From QHXN01 sp963785125 (GTDB lineage: Bacteria; Acidobacteriota; Blastocatellia; Pyrinomonadales; Pyrinomonadaceae), in the NCBI GenBank assembly GCA_963785125.1, contig CAWATU010000003.1, positions 1-64,000 of the forward strand: a DNA stretch of 64,000 nucleotides, given 5' to 3'. Below are positions 49,233-59,145 of the stretch, piece after piece; positions within the stretch are counted from its first letter, which is position 1; every line of letters begins with the position of its first letter. Below the pieces are notes generated by a model that ran no database searches, was not told where the DNA came from, and saw only the letters and a list, made by a program, of their open reading frames with translations. The position numbers and the translations under genes are program-made.

Positions 49233-51233
49233 ATGTCTAACAAAAATCTCTCCTCCGAAGTCAGCTTCATCAACGACCCGGCGCGTGACGGCGCCCCCGA
49301 ATCTTTCTTCAACGAGACCTCGGCGCTGGAGAGCCCGAAGCAGGTCGGGCTGATGCGTCGCGCCGCCGAGTTGCGCGAGGCCGGCGTGGTCACCGGCAGC
49401 GAGATCGCCAGCGCGCGCCTTACGGGCACCATCGAGGAGCTTGTCCTCGGCAAGTCTAACCTGCTGCCGGCGTGGTTCCTCGAAGTCGGCGCGCGGCGCG
49501 CCACCGCCGTCTGCAAGATCGAAACCTCGGGCGTCGATTACAAGGGACGGCCGGGCTCCTGGTCGGGCACGGGGTTCCTCATCTCGCCGAACGTCCTGCT
49601 GACCAACCACCACGTCCTCAACAGCAACGACACGGCCGGCAGGGCGCGCTGCATCTTCAACTTCCAGAACGACGAGGGCGGGAAGGCGCAGCAGACACGC
49701 TCGTTCCGCGTCAACCCGCAGCGCCTCTTCATCACCAGCCCGACGCCCGGCGGCCTCGACTTCACACTCGTCTGGGTGGAGGGCGAGCCCGGCAAGCAGT
49801 TCGGCTTCGTCCCCGTGGATCGGAAGTTCTTCAAGGTGCTGGACGGTGAATTCACCAACATCATCCAGCACCCCAACGGCGACCCCAAGCAGGTGACGAT
49901 TCAGGACAATCTGGTCGTCAGCCAGCGCGACACGGTCGTTCACTACACGTCCGACACCATGCCGGGCAGCTCCGGCTCGCCGGCCTTTAACAACCAGTGG
50001 AAGGCGGTCGCGCTCCACCACGCGAGCACCGCGAACGACGCGCCGGGCGCGGGCGGCAACAACAGCCAGTTCATCAACGAGGGCATCAAGTTCTCCGCCA
50101 TCGCGGCCTTTCTGGAGAGGCTGCGCGTCGAGCAGCCCGCGCAGCAGCCGTTCGTGGACATGGTGCTGCCGCTCATCGGCGGCACGGACGAGATGATGGG
50201 CTTCTTCGGCGGCCTCGGGCGCGAGGTCTCCTCGAACGCCGACGGTAATGAGGTGGTCGTCAAGACCTACAAGGGCGAGGACGACGACATCGACGTGGGC
50301 TTCTGGAACATCGAGTGGTTCAACCGCCACTACAAGGAGAAGATGGCGACCGTCGCCGAAGTCATCGTCTCGATGAACCTCGACGTGTGGGCCTTCGAGG
50401 AGACTTCGCCCGAGGCGACCGCCGCGCTCGCCGAGTACCTGCGCGACAACTACGAGATCAACTTCGACTGGGCCGCCTCGGAGCCCGACGCCTCGGGGCA
50501 GAAGCAGACGACCACGGTCATGTGGAACACGAAGACCGTCACGGGCGAGCGCCGTGAGTGGCCGGAGGAACTCGACGCCTACTTCCATGTGCATAGCCAC
50601 GACTTCGACGGCCTCGGTCTCGAAGCGGTCGAGGGGCCCGTCTTCCCGCGCTACCCCGGACTGTTCAGCTTCCGCGCCGAACGCGGCGGGCACAAGCCGC
50701 CGCTCGACTTCTTCCTCGTTCCGCTCCACCTCAAGGCGATGGGCGAGGGCTGGAAGCGGCGGCGGATGGCCGCGCAGATTCTCGCCGCCGCCGTCAACAA
50801 GATGATTAACGACTACGGCGAGGACGCCGACTGGATCGTCGGCGGCGACTACAACGCCACGCTCGCCAGCGAGGACTTCGCCTCGATGATTACCGGCGGC
50901 ATGACTCCGCTCAGCGCCGAGGACGAGCAGGGCGGCTCCTTCTCCTACGTCAAAGGGCCGAAGTCGCTCATCGACCACATCTTCCTCTCCGCCAACCTCG
51001 CCAAGCAGTACGGGTCGGGCGACTTCTTCATCGTGGCGAAGGACAAGACCGTCACCGGCTACACGGACAAGGTCAGCGACCACCGCCCCATCCTCGTGCG
51101 ACTGAGCCTGAACCCGCAGCCCGCGCCGCACGACGAGAGGACGACGACGATGCGCCCCGGCATCCCGCCCTCGCTGCTCGCGGCGCTTGAGTCGGCCGGA
51201 GCCCTCCGCAACCGCCGTTCGAACGGCCTCTGA
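49233..51233 (+). CDS. Trypsin-like protease fused to EEP nuclease/phosphatase
   Basis: A 666-residue two-enzyme fusion behind AGGAAGG. An N-terminal region (1-90) carries ARDGAPES. The chymotrypsin-fold protease (about 95-310) resembles V8/glutamyl endopeptidase types: LTNHHVL (His127), GLDFTLV (Asp176) and GSSGSPAF (Ser247). The C-terminal endonuclease/exonuclease/phosphatase domain (about 350-625) has GFWNIEWF, FEETSPEA, PLHLKAMG, GGDYNATL, and VSDHRPILV (His617). All key residues are present in both parts. There is no signal peptide or membrane helix. It is followed 43 bp later by a double metallopeptidase with the same N-terminal motif. Protease-nuclease fusions of this sort suggest a conflict or cell-death effector; this is inference. 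Confidence 0.88.
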   Translation: MSNKNLSSEVSFINDPARDGAPESFFNETSALESPKQVGLMRRAAELREAGVVTGSEIASARLTGTIEELVLGKSNLLPAWFLEVGARRATAVCKIETSGVDYKGRPGSWSGTGFLISPNVLLTNHHVLNSNDTAGRARCIFNFQNDEGGKAQQTRSFRVNPQRLFITSPTPGGLDFTLVWVEGEPGKQFGFVPVDRKFFKVLDGEFTNIIQHPNGDPKQVTIQDNLVVSQRDTVVHYTSDTMPGSSGSPAFNNQWKAVALHHASTANDAPGAGGNNSQFINEGIKFSAIAAFLERLRVEQPAQQPFVDMVLPLIGGTDEMMGFFGGLGREVSSNADGNEVVVKTYKGEDDDIDVGFWNIEWFNRHYKEKMATVAEVIVSMNLDVWAFEETSPEATAALAEYLRDNYEINFDWAASEPDASGQKQTTTVMWNTKTVTGERREWPEELDAYFHVHSHDFDGLGLEAVEGPVFPRYPGLFSFRAERGGHKPPLDFFLVPLHLKAMGEGWKRRRMAAQILAAAVNKMINDYGEDADWIVGGDYNATLASEDFASMITGGMTPLSAEDEQGGSFSYVKGPKSLIDHIFLSANLAKQYGSGDFFIVAKDKTVTGYTDKVSDHRPILVRLSLNPQPAPHDERTTTMRPGIPPSLLAALESAGALRNRRSNGL

Positions 51234-51276
51234 ACGTCGGCCGCTGAGCGGGCGGCAGAAAGCCTGTGTGAGACTT

Positions 51277-54200
51277 ATGAGGTTCGCCACATACACATCG
51301 AATGCCGGCGGGCAGGGCTCGACGGCCGCGCGCGACGGCGCGCCCGAGACCTCCGTCCGCTTCGGCGACGAGCTGCTCATCTTCGCCGACGAAGCAGAGT
51401 GGCCCGCGCTCAGCGCTCGCGCGGAGTCCTCGGGGCTCGCGCCGAAGGGACGGCCGGGGGAGTTCGCCGAGGAGGAGGAGCCGTTTCTGGTCGTGCAGGT
51501 CGGCGACTCGTTCCGCCGCGCGCACCCGGACGTACACGTCCTCGTGAACAAGGGGCGCTACCTCGCGGTGGCCCTGAAGCCGGAGCGCGCGCGGCGGCTG
51601 GCGGAAGAGGACTCGTGCTGCTTCACCATCCGCCCCCTCAAGGGCGGCGAGGTCGTCTTCGACGTGAGGCAGGCGTCGGCCGAGCGCGCGCCGTCCGACG
51701 CATGGGTCAATGCCCTCGTCGCCAACCTCTCTCGCCCCAGCGTGGAGGCGTCCCTCACATTCCTCACCTCCTTCCCGACGCGCCACTCGACCGGCACGCA
51801 CTTCGCACAGGCGGCCGAGTGGGCGGAGAAGAAACTGGCCGCATTGGGCTACGCCACGCGCCGTCAGAAGATCAAGGTCGGCAGCGGCAAGAGCCTGAAT
51901 GTCATCGCCGAGAGGCGCGGCGCCGGCGCGGGGCCGCGCGGCGTGGTTGTCGTCACCGCGCACCTCGACTCGGTCAACAACGAAGGCGGTACGGCGGCGC
52001 CCGGCGCGGACGACAACGGCAGCGGCTCGGCCGGGCTGCTCGAAATCGCGCGCCTGCTGAAAGACCACGCGGGCGTCCACGACCTGCACTTCATCCTCTT
52101 TGGCGGCGAGGAGCAGGGGCTCCACGGCAGCAAGCAGTATGTTGACTCGCTGCCGGCGCCCGAGCGGAAGCGCATCACGGCCGTCGTCAACATGGACATG
52201 GTCGCGACCCTGAACACAGACAAGCCCACCGTCCTGCTCGAAGGGGCGGCCGTCTCGCAAGGCGTCATCGACGGCCTGGCGGCGGCTGCCGCCTCGCACA
52301 CGAGCCTCATCGTGCAGACGAGCCTCTCGGCCGCCGACAGCGACCACGTCTCCTTCATCAGAGAGGGCATCCCCGCCGTCCTCACCATCGAGGGTGCTGA
52401 CTGCGAGAATCACAACGTCCACAGCGAGCGTGACACGCTCGCGCACATTGATTACGGCCTGCTGCTGGAGATTCTGCGCATGAACGTCGCGTTCGTCGCC
52501 AGCGCCGTGGGCCGACAGGGAGGCACACCGATGTTTGAGTCACACACGCCGCCGCGAGACGAGACGGCGCCCCGCGACGCCTGCGCCGAAGAGGCGTTGC
52601 GCGCCCCCGCGTTCCAGTTCAGCGGGTGCTACAAGTACAACGGCGGGGCCAGCGCGCGCGAGGGGCGCAGCTTCGTTGACCGCGCCTCCGGGCAGAGCGC
52701 AGCCGCTCTCTCGAACCCCATCTATCGCCTCGATGAGCCGGTCTACCTCGACAGTCCTGACGAGTACGACGAGGCCGAGCGCGCGCCCGACCAACTGCGC
52801 TTCACGCTCGGCGTGGACGTTGACGGCTCCGACCCGCTCGGCGTCGTGAGCGGCACGGTCGCGCTCGGCCCGGCGTCGCCGGGCTCGGCCGCCGCGCACT
52901 TCATCGGCCGCGTCAGCTCGAACACGGCGAACGGCGCCGGGCGCGTGCTGACCGTCAAGGACTTCAAGTTCCGCTGGCCCGGCACGAACGACTCGATCAA
53001 CCAGCTCACGGTCGAGCTGACGGGCGCGGGCACGTCGAACCCCTCGGCCCGTGTCACCTTCTCCGACACGGCGCAGAATCGCAACCACGGGCCTTACACC
53101 GTCCCCCGCTCCTCGATGTATTTCCGCGAGGTCGAGCTGGACGTTGACCGCGAGAAGAACGCTATCGCCATCGAGCCCTTCGACACACACACTCACCCCG
53201 ACCGCCCCTCAAACCTGCCGCAGGAGAGCCTCACCCTCGAATCCGCCTTCGCTAAGGCGGGCGTCCGTATCACGCGCTCGCCCGGCAGCGGGACGATGGT
53301 GGACACGGGTGAGGCCGGGCAGAACAAACGCTGGAACTACTCGGAGCTGCACGACTCGATGCAGCTCCACTGGGACGCCTTCGCCAACAAGCCGCAGTGG
53401 AAGATGTGGCTCTTCCTCGCCGAGCTGGCCGACAGCGACGACCTCGGCGGCGTGATGTTCGACGGCGAGATCAACGAGCCCGGCGGGGTTGACCGCCAGG
53501 GCACGGCCATCTTCACCAAGTGCCCGTTCTTCCACACCCCGGCGGGCGGATACATCGCCGCCAACCCGCCGGTCAACGAGGCTGTCCGGCGTGAGCTCTT
53601 CTTCAACCTGATGCACGAGACCGGCCACGCCTTTAACCTCGCGCACTCCTTCCAGAAGGAGCAGGGCGGCGTCTGGAAGCCGCCCTCCTGGATGCCCGTC
53701 AAGACCGACAACCAGTCGCTCTCGTGGATGAACTACCCAGACCAGGCGACGCCCGTGCCCGGCCCGACGCCCAACGCGACCTGGTTCTACAGGCGCTTCC
53801 GCTTTCGCTTCGACCGCGGCGAACTGCTCTTCCTGCGCCACGCGCCCGAGACCTACGTCGAGATGGGCGCGCAGGCATGGTTCCAGAACCACGGCCGCGT
53901 CGCACGCATCAGCCTCGACCCGCGGCTCGAACTCACCATCCGCAGCCGGCGCACGTTGAACGGCGGCGGCCGCCCCGTCACCTACTACGAACTGGGCGAG
54001 CCGGTGCTGCTCGAACTGCGCCTGCGCAACGTCGGTGACCAACCCATCACCGTCCACCGCAACCTCGACCCGAGCGACGGCTTGGTCGAGGTCGCCGTCA
54101 CCAACCCGCGCGGCGAGCGGCGGCCGTTCCTCCCCATCGACCACACGCGCACGCTGATGCAGATTGAGACGCTGCGGCCGGGCGCCGAGTCGGTCTACGG

Positions 54201-54954
54201 GCTGCTCGACCTGACGATGGGCAGCTTCGGCTTCCCCTTCAAGGAGCCGGGCGCGTACCGCGTGGAGGTCGGCTACACGAACATCGACGGGGGCACGGCC
54301 GCAGCGGTTGCGCAGCTTTACGTCCGCCCGTCAGCGAACTATGATGCCGTCCCCGTCATCAACGAACTCTTCGACGCGAAGGTCGGCCGCACGCTCTACG
54401 TGGACGGCACGCGCGTGATGGAAGAGGTGAACGATAAGCTGGACTGGGCGGGCGAGCGCCTGCGCAACCTGCTCGGCAGGGATAACCCCATCTCGATGCA
54501 CCTCGCCGCCGTGCGCTGCCTGCCGCTGGCGAACGACGCCAAGCACGTAGACCCGGCGACGGGCGAGTTGCGCGTCGCCGGTGAAGAGCCGGACAAGGTC
54601 GTGGCCGAGCTGACGCCGGTCGTCGTCGATCAAGCGGAGGCCGCCTCCGAGACGATGGGCCACATCTGGTACCGCTCGGTCGTCGATACTTACACGGGCG
54701 CCGCCGAACGGGCCGGCGAGAGCGGGAGGGCGCGCCGCGCGCAGGGTCAGTTGTGCGACCTCTTCCGTGCCCGCGGAGTCGTCAAGTCCGTGCTCGATGA
54801 AGTGGAGGCGCGGGAGGCGCAGTTGGAGCGCCGCGCCGCGGGCTCCAACGGTAACGGGAGCCGCCGGCCGGCCGTCGATGGGGAAGGGCGCGCGGTCGAG
54901 CTCGCCGCACAAGCGGGTTTGCCGGCTCGCCCCCGGCGTCGCGGTAAGAGCTGA
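51277..54954 (+). CDS. Double metallopeptidase: M28 plus metzincin-like domain
   Basis: A 1225-residue protein from the ATG at 51277. Near the start is ARDGAPET, as in the preceding gene. The M28 aminopeptidase domain (about 150-415) has TAHLDS (His229), GADDNGSGSAG (Asp245), GGEEQGLHGS (Glu278-279), VNMDMV and NVHSERD. A linker and beta domain follow. A second zinc site, LMHETGHAFNLAH (780-790), has the HExxHxxxxxH metzincin form. The C-terminal third is Ig-like (VLLELRLRNVGDQPITVHRN) then helical and Arg-rich. There is no signal peptide. M28 and metzincin in one chain is unusual. It is likely co-transcribed with the protease-nuclease fusion. Confidence 0.87.
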   Translation: MRFATYTSNAGGQGSTAARDGAPETSVRFGDELLIFADEAEWPALSARAESSGLAPKGRPGEFAEEEEPFLVVQVGDSFRRAHPDVHVLVNKGRYLAVALKPERARRLAEEDSCCFTIRPLKGGEVVFDVRQASAERAPSDAWVNALVANLSRPSVEASLTFLTSFPTRHSTGTHFAQAAEWAEKKLAALGYATRRQKIKVGSGKSLNVIAERRGAGAGPRGVVVVTAHLDSVNNEGGTAAPGADDNGSGSAGLLEIARLLKDHAGVHDLHFILFGGEEQGLHGSKQYVDSLPAPERKRITAVVNMDMVATLNTDKPTVLLEGAAVSQGVIDGLAAAAASHTSLIVQTSLSAADSDHVSFIREGIPAVLTIEGADCENHNVHSERDTLAHIDYGLLLEILRMNVAFVASAVGRQGGTPMFESHTPPRDETAPRDACAEEALRAPAFQFSGCYKYNGGASAREGRSFVDRASGQSAAALSNPIYRLDEPVYLDSPDEYDEAERAPDQLRFTLGVDVDGSDPLGVVSGTVALGPASPGSAAAHFIGRVSSNTANGAGRVLTVKDFKFRWPGTNDSINQLTVELTGAGTSNPSARVTFSDTAQNRNHGPYTVPRSSMYFREVELDVDREKNAIAIEPFDTHTHPDRPSNLPQESLTLESAFAKAGVRITRSPGSGTMVDTGEAGQNKRWNYSELHDSMQLHWDAFANKPQWKMWLFLAELADSDDLGGVMFDGEINEPGGVDRQGTAIFTKCPFFHTPAGGYIAANPPVNEAVRRELFFNLMHETGHAFNLAHSFQKEQGGVWKPPSWMPVKTDNQSLSWMNYPDQATPVPGPTPNATWFYRRFRFRFDRGELLFLRHAPETYVEMGAQAWFQNHGRVARISLDPRLELTIRSRRTLNGGGRPVTYYELGEPVLLELRLRNVGDQPITVHRNLDPSDGLVEVAVTNPRGERRPFLPIDHTRTLMQIETLRPGAESVYGLLDLTMGSFGFPFKEPGAYRVEVGYTNIDGGTAAAVAQLYVRPSANYDAVPVINELFDAKVGRTLYVDGTRVMEEVNDKLDWAGERLRNLLGRDNPISMHLAAVRCLPLANDAKHVDPATGELRVAGEEPDKVVAELTPVVVDQAEAASETMGHIWYRSVVDTYTGAAERAGESGRARRAQGQLCDLFRARGVVKSVLDEVEAREAQLERRAAGSNGNGSRRPAVDGEGRAVELAAQAGLPARPRRRGKS

Positions 54955-55004
54955 AGACGGCGCGGGGCCTGCTCCTTATGCCCCGTCGGATTCGGTCTGA
55001 GGTT

Positions 55005-55043
55005 GTGTGGACCCGGGCGTCGCGGACGCGCCCGGGTCCACAC
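55005..55043. terminator. Hairpin terminator
   Basis: A 15-bp perfect stem (GTGTGGACCCGGGCG) with a 9-nt loop lies between the double peptidase and the 80-residue gene. It may reduce but need not stop read-through. Confidence 0.7.
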
Positions 55044-55078
55044 CTTTGTGCGTCGGAGTCGGCGCGGAGGGCACGCGG

Positions 55079-55321
55079 ATGAGATTCGAAGACCTCTTAA
55101 AGGTGATTGGCGAGGATGACGACCGCGAAGAGTTCACGCGTCTCGGGCGCGAGTATGCTGACGCGCACCGCCTGGCGCGTGCGGGTGAGGGAAGCGAGGC
55201 GCGGCGTGAGGCGGCGCTCGGCGCGTTGATGGAGAAGGTTCAGTGGCACTTCCGCGCGATACGCCACCCGATGCCGACGCGCCAGCAGCTCGAAGAGATG
55301 CTGGACGAACACTTTCGCTGA
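55079..55321 (+). CDS. Small helical protein, unknown
   Basis: An 80-residue protein from the ATG at 55079, 8 nt behind GGAGG; the frame upstream to 55007 runs through the terminator hairpin and is rejected. It is charged and wholly helical (EEFTRLGREYADAHRLARAG, QQLEEMLDEHFR) with no Cys and no membrane segment. It is the last gene of the plus-strand protease-nuclease set and overlaps nothing; the convergent FHA regulator ends 10 bp away. It could be a regulator or inhibitor of the upstream enzymes, but there is no direct evidence. Confidence 0.6.
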   Translation: MRFEDLLKVIGEDDDREEFTRLGREYADAHRLARAGEGSEARREAALGALMEKVQWHFRAIRHPMPTRQQLEEMLDEHFR

Positions 55322-55330
55322 TGCGTCCGC

Positions 55331-57298
<1,968 letters not shown>

Positions 57299-57398
57299 CG
57301 AGTGAAGAATAAGGTAAGCGCGGGGCCTCTTCAACTGATTTTCAACCAAGGGTAGAGGACGCTCGCGACCGACGCGGCTCGGCCGAACGCCGGCGTTG

Positions 57399-57418
57399 GC
57401 TATCACTTCTGATAGCCG
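57399..57418. promoter_or_regulatory. Predicted activator site (dyad 2)
   Basis: GGCTATCA-CTTC-TGATAGCC is a perfect 8-4-8 inverted repeat, 125 bp before the -24 element at 57543. It nearly matches dyad 1 at 49000-49019. TGATAG at 57411 can also pair with CTATCA at 57423. Confidence 0.65.
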
Positions 57419-57542
57419 AACTATCAATGCTGGTGCAGTCAGCGGCGCGCGGATCACTCAGTTACATGCCCTGCTCCCAGTATTCTCAGGTAAAGCACCC
57501 TTCCGCCTATTAATCTCTGTCGCGGCACGCCGTCGCGTGGGG

Positions 57543-57558
57543 TGGCACGCTAGTGGCA
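57543..57558 (+). promoter_or_regulatory. Sigma-54 promoter of the small-gene operon
   Basis: TGGCACGCTAGTGGCA has GG (57544-57545), a 10-nt spacing and GC (57556-57557). It matches TGGCAC-N5-TTGCA with one mismatch. The start of transcription would be near 57569. Confidence 0.7.
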
Positions 57559-57624
57559 ATAAGGTGGTCGGGCTGGCAGGAATGCGGGCGAGCAGCTTAA
57601 GAGATTTGGAAGGAGAAGGTTCAA

Positions 57625-57681
57625 ATGTCCAGACGTTTTTTCTCGCTGCCTATATTGTTGATAGTCGTATGTCGCGCCTGA
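57625..57681 (+). CDS. Leader peptide or frameshifted gene start
   Basis: An 18-codon ORF follows the strongest ribosome-binding site of the region (GGAAGGAGAAGG, 57608-57619). It has a T6 run at 57638-57643 and its stop overlaps the start region of the next gene in another frame. A one-base slip in the T run would join it to the next frame. It may be a coupled leader peptide, or the true start of the 92-residue gene with an indel. Confidence 0.4.
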   Translation: MSRRFFSLPILLIVVCRA

Positions 57682-57947
57682 CGGAGCAGTCGTACCAGCC
57701 GAACACGATAATCGAGAGACGTGAGACGAAAGCCTTCGACATCTTCATACCGACCGACCAGTTGTTCTCGAAGGAGACCTGGAAGATGTATAAGCAGGGG
57801 CCGGGCAAGTCTTCGAAGGAGGCAGCAGAGATGAGGCGCGTCATGCAACTGGTGTTAACCGTCCGCGCCCGCGGCCTGCACATCGAGTCGGCGGAGGAGG
57901 GCGACCAGGACGAAGTCATCGGCGGCGGCGCACCCTTCCAGCCGTGA
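57669..57947 (+). CDS. Unknown 92-residue protein
   Basis: Start taken as the ATG at 57669, which begins MSRLTEQSYQPN. It has no good ribosome-binding site of its own but overlaps the leader at 57625-57681. The open frame extends upstream to 57396 but that part includes the promoter. The protein is soluble, with the feature ETKAFDIFIPTDQLFSKETW and an acidic tail. No family recognised. It is the first main gene of the sigma-54-driven operon. Confidence 0.6.
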   Translation: MSRLTEQSYQPNTIIERRETKAFDIFIPTDQLFSKETWKMYKQGPGKSSKEAAEMRRVMQLVLTVRARGLHIESAEEGDQDEVIGGGAPFQP

Positions 57948-58014
57948 CAGCAAAACGCACGCGTCGCTTTCTCGCGGCGGCAACCCTTTAACTTGCTAGC
58001 GTAAGGAGACTAAG

Positions 58015-58323
58015 ATGAGCACACAGATTCAATACGTCAGAGACCTCGCCAACAGGGTCGCGCACGACCCGCAACTCGCCGACCAGATCAAGCAGGACCC
58101 GGAGGGCGCGCTCGCGCGTATCGCCGAGCCGCCGCTACCCGACACGACCGTCTACAAGATTGTGGTGTCGGCGCTCGGCCTCGCCGTCCTGATCGCGCTT
58201 GTCGGTACTATCATCCTCCTCGCGCGAAACGAGAACACCGACCTGGCCGTCCTGTCCGCCATCGGCTCAGCAGCGGTCGGCGCGCTCGCCGGCCTGCTCG
58301 CCCCGGCGCCGACACGCGGGTAA
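58015..58323 (+). CDS. Small membrane protein, unknown
   Basis: A 102-residue protein behind TAAGGAGAC. The N-terminal half is soluble and helical (YVRDLANRVAHDPQLADQIK) and looks like a short protein-binding region. The C-terminal half has two membrane helices (VVSALGLAVLIALVGTIILL and VLSAIGSAAVGALAGLLAPA). It could anchor or form pores with operon partners. No family recognised. It is 67 bp after the 92-residue gene. Confidence 0.65.
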   Translation: MSTQIQYVRDLANRVAHDPQLADQIKQDPEGALARIAEPPLPDTTVYKIVVSALGLAVLIALVGTIILLARNENTDLAVLSAIGSAAVGALAGLLAPAPTRG

Positions 58324-58407
58324 AACTCTTCTGGCTGCTGGCCGACAAGGCGCGGCCGGAAGAGCAATTCGGGTGAGCTTTTCACTTTTCATTAAGGAGT
58401 GAGCATC

Positions 58408-59076
58408 ATGGCTAACGACATTGATAAGAAGGACGCCTACAAGAGTGAGCTGACAGGCTCCGCGGAGTCGTCGGGCGGCGAGACGGAGAAGCGGGAGAGT
58501 AAGCGGACTGACGCCCCGGCGGGAGCCCAGACCGAGCCGGCCGCTGCGGTGATGCTTGAACGCCGCACCGACCACACGCCGCCGCCGATTCTTATCACGA
58601 GTGGTTGCCTCACCATTGAGACGGACGAGGAGTTCATACACCGTGACGGCAATGGTAAGCCCGGGCACACCCGCCGGCACAAGTTAAGGGACGACCGCGA
58701 GATTTTGGGAGTGCGAGTCCTGGGCGTGTCGGGAAAAACCATCTACGAAAAGGACGACGCCAAAGGCACCTCAGTCAAAATCTGGTTCAACAAGAACGTA
58801 GAGACGGAACAAGTCTTCATAGGTGATGGAACTTTCCACATTGAATCTACCGTCGATCTCGGCGACGGCGTCAGCATCACACACCCACCCGACAAGGTGT
58901 CCGTCCAGCGGGTCATGGAGTACACGCACCCCGCCGCGGGTCACGGCCCTCACAGCAGGGGGATCGAAAAGCTTGAGATCATCAAGGGCGGGCAAACCGT
59001 CTTCCCGGACCCGAATGAGCCGGATCACCGGGGGCCCGTGTGGATGGTGATGCTCTGGGACACCGCGCACGAATAG
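58408..59076 (+). CDS. Unknown 222-residue protein
   Basis: Start taken as the ATG at 58408, 8 nt behind AAGGAG; a GTG at 58399 lies within the site. The first 60 residues are charged and probably disordered (Ser/Glu/Lys). A beta-rich domain follows, with ILITSGCLTIETDEEFIHR, VSGKTIYEKDD and GDGTFHIESTVDLGDGVSI. There is no signal peptide. It has no family I recognise. It ends the sigma-54 operon; the convergent kinase gene is 69 bp away. Confidence 0.62.
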   Translation: MANDIDKKDAYKSELTGSAESSGGETEKRESKRTDAPAGAQTEPAAAVMLERRTDHTPPPILITSGCLTIETDEEFIHRDGNGKPGHTRRHKLRDDREILGVRVLGVSGKTIYEKDDAKGTSVKIWFNKNVETEQVFIGDGTFHIESTVDLGDGVSITHPPDKVSVQRVMEYTHPAAGHGPHSRGIEKLEIIKGGQTVFPDPNEPDHRGPVWMVMLWDTAHE

Positions 59077-59145
59077 AGCCGGGGGTTGACGAAGGGCACG
59101 CGACGGTGCAGGCCGCATGGCCCTCCGGCCACGGGTGAGCGCGTG

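Larger units (their letters stand above)
57299..57624. other. Divergent control region of the small-gene operon
   Basis: The gap between the FHA activator and the small genes holds dyad 2 (57399-57418), a further ACTATCA half-site (57422-57428) and a sigma-54-like promoter (57543-57558). Position suits joint control of the activator gene and the operon. GC drops locally around 57400-57520. Confidence 0.65.

Noticed and set aside
49140..51551. 803-codon minus-strand ORF
   Set aside because: It is antisense to the protease-nuclease gene, has low-complexity composition typical of GC-rich shadow frames and shows no domain.
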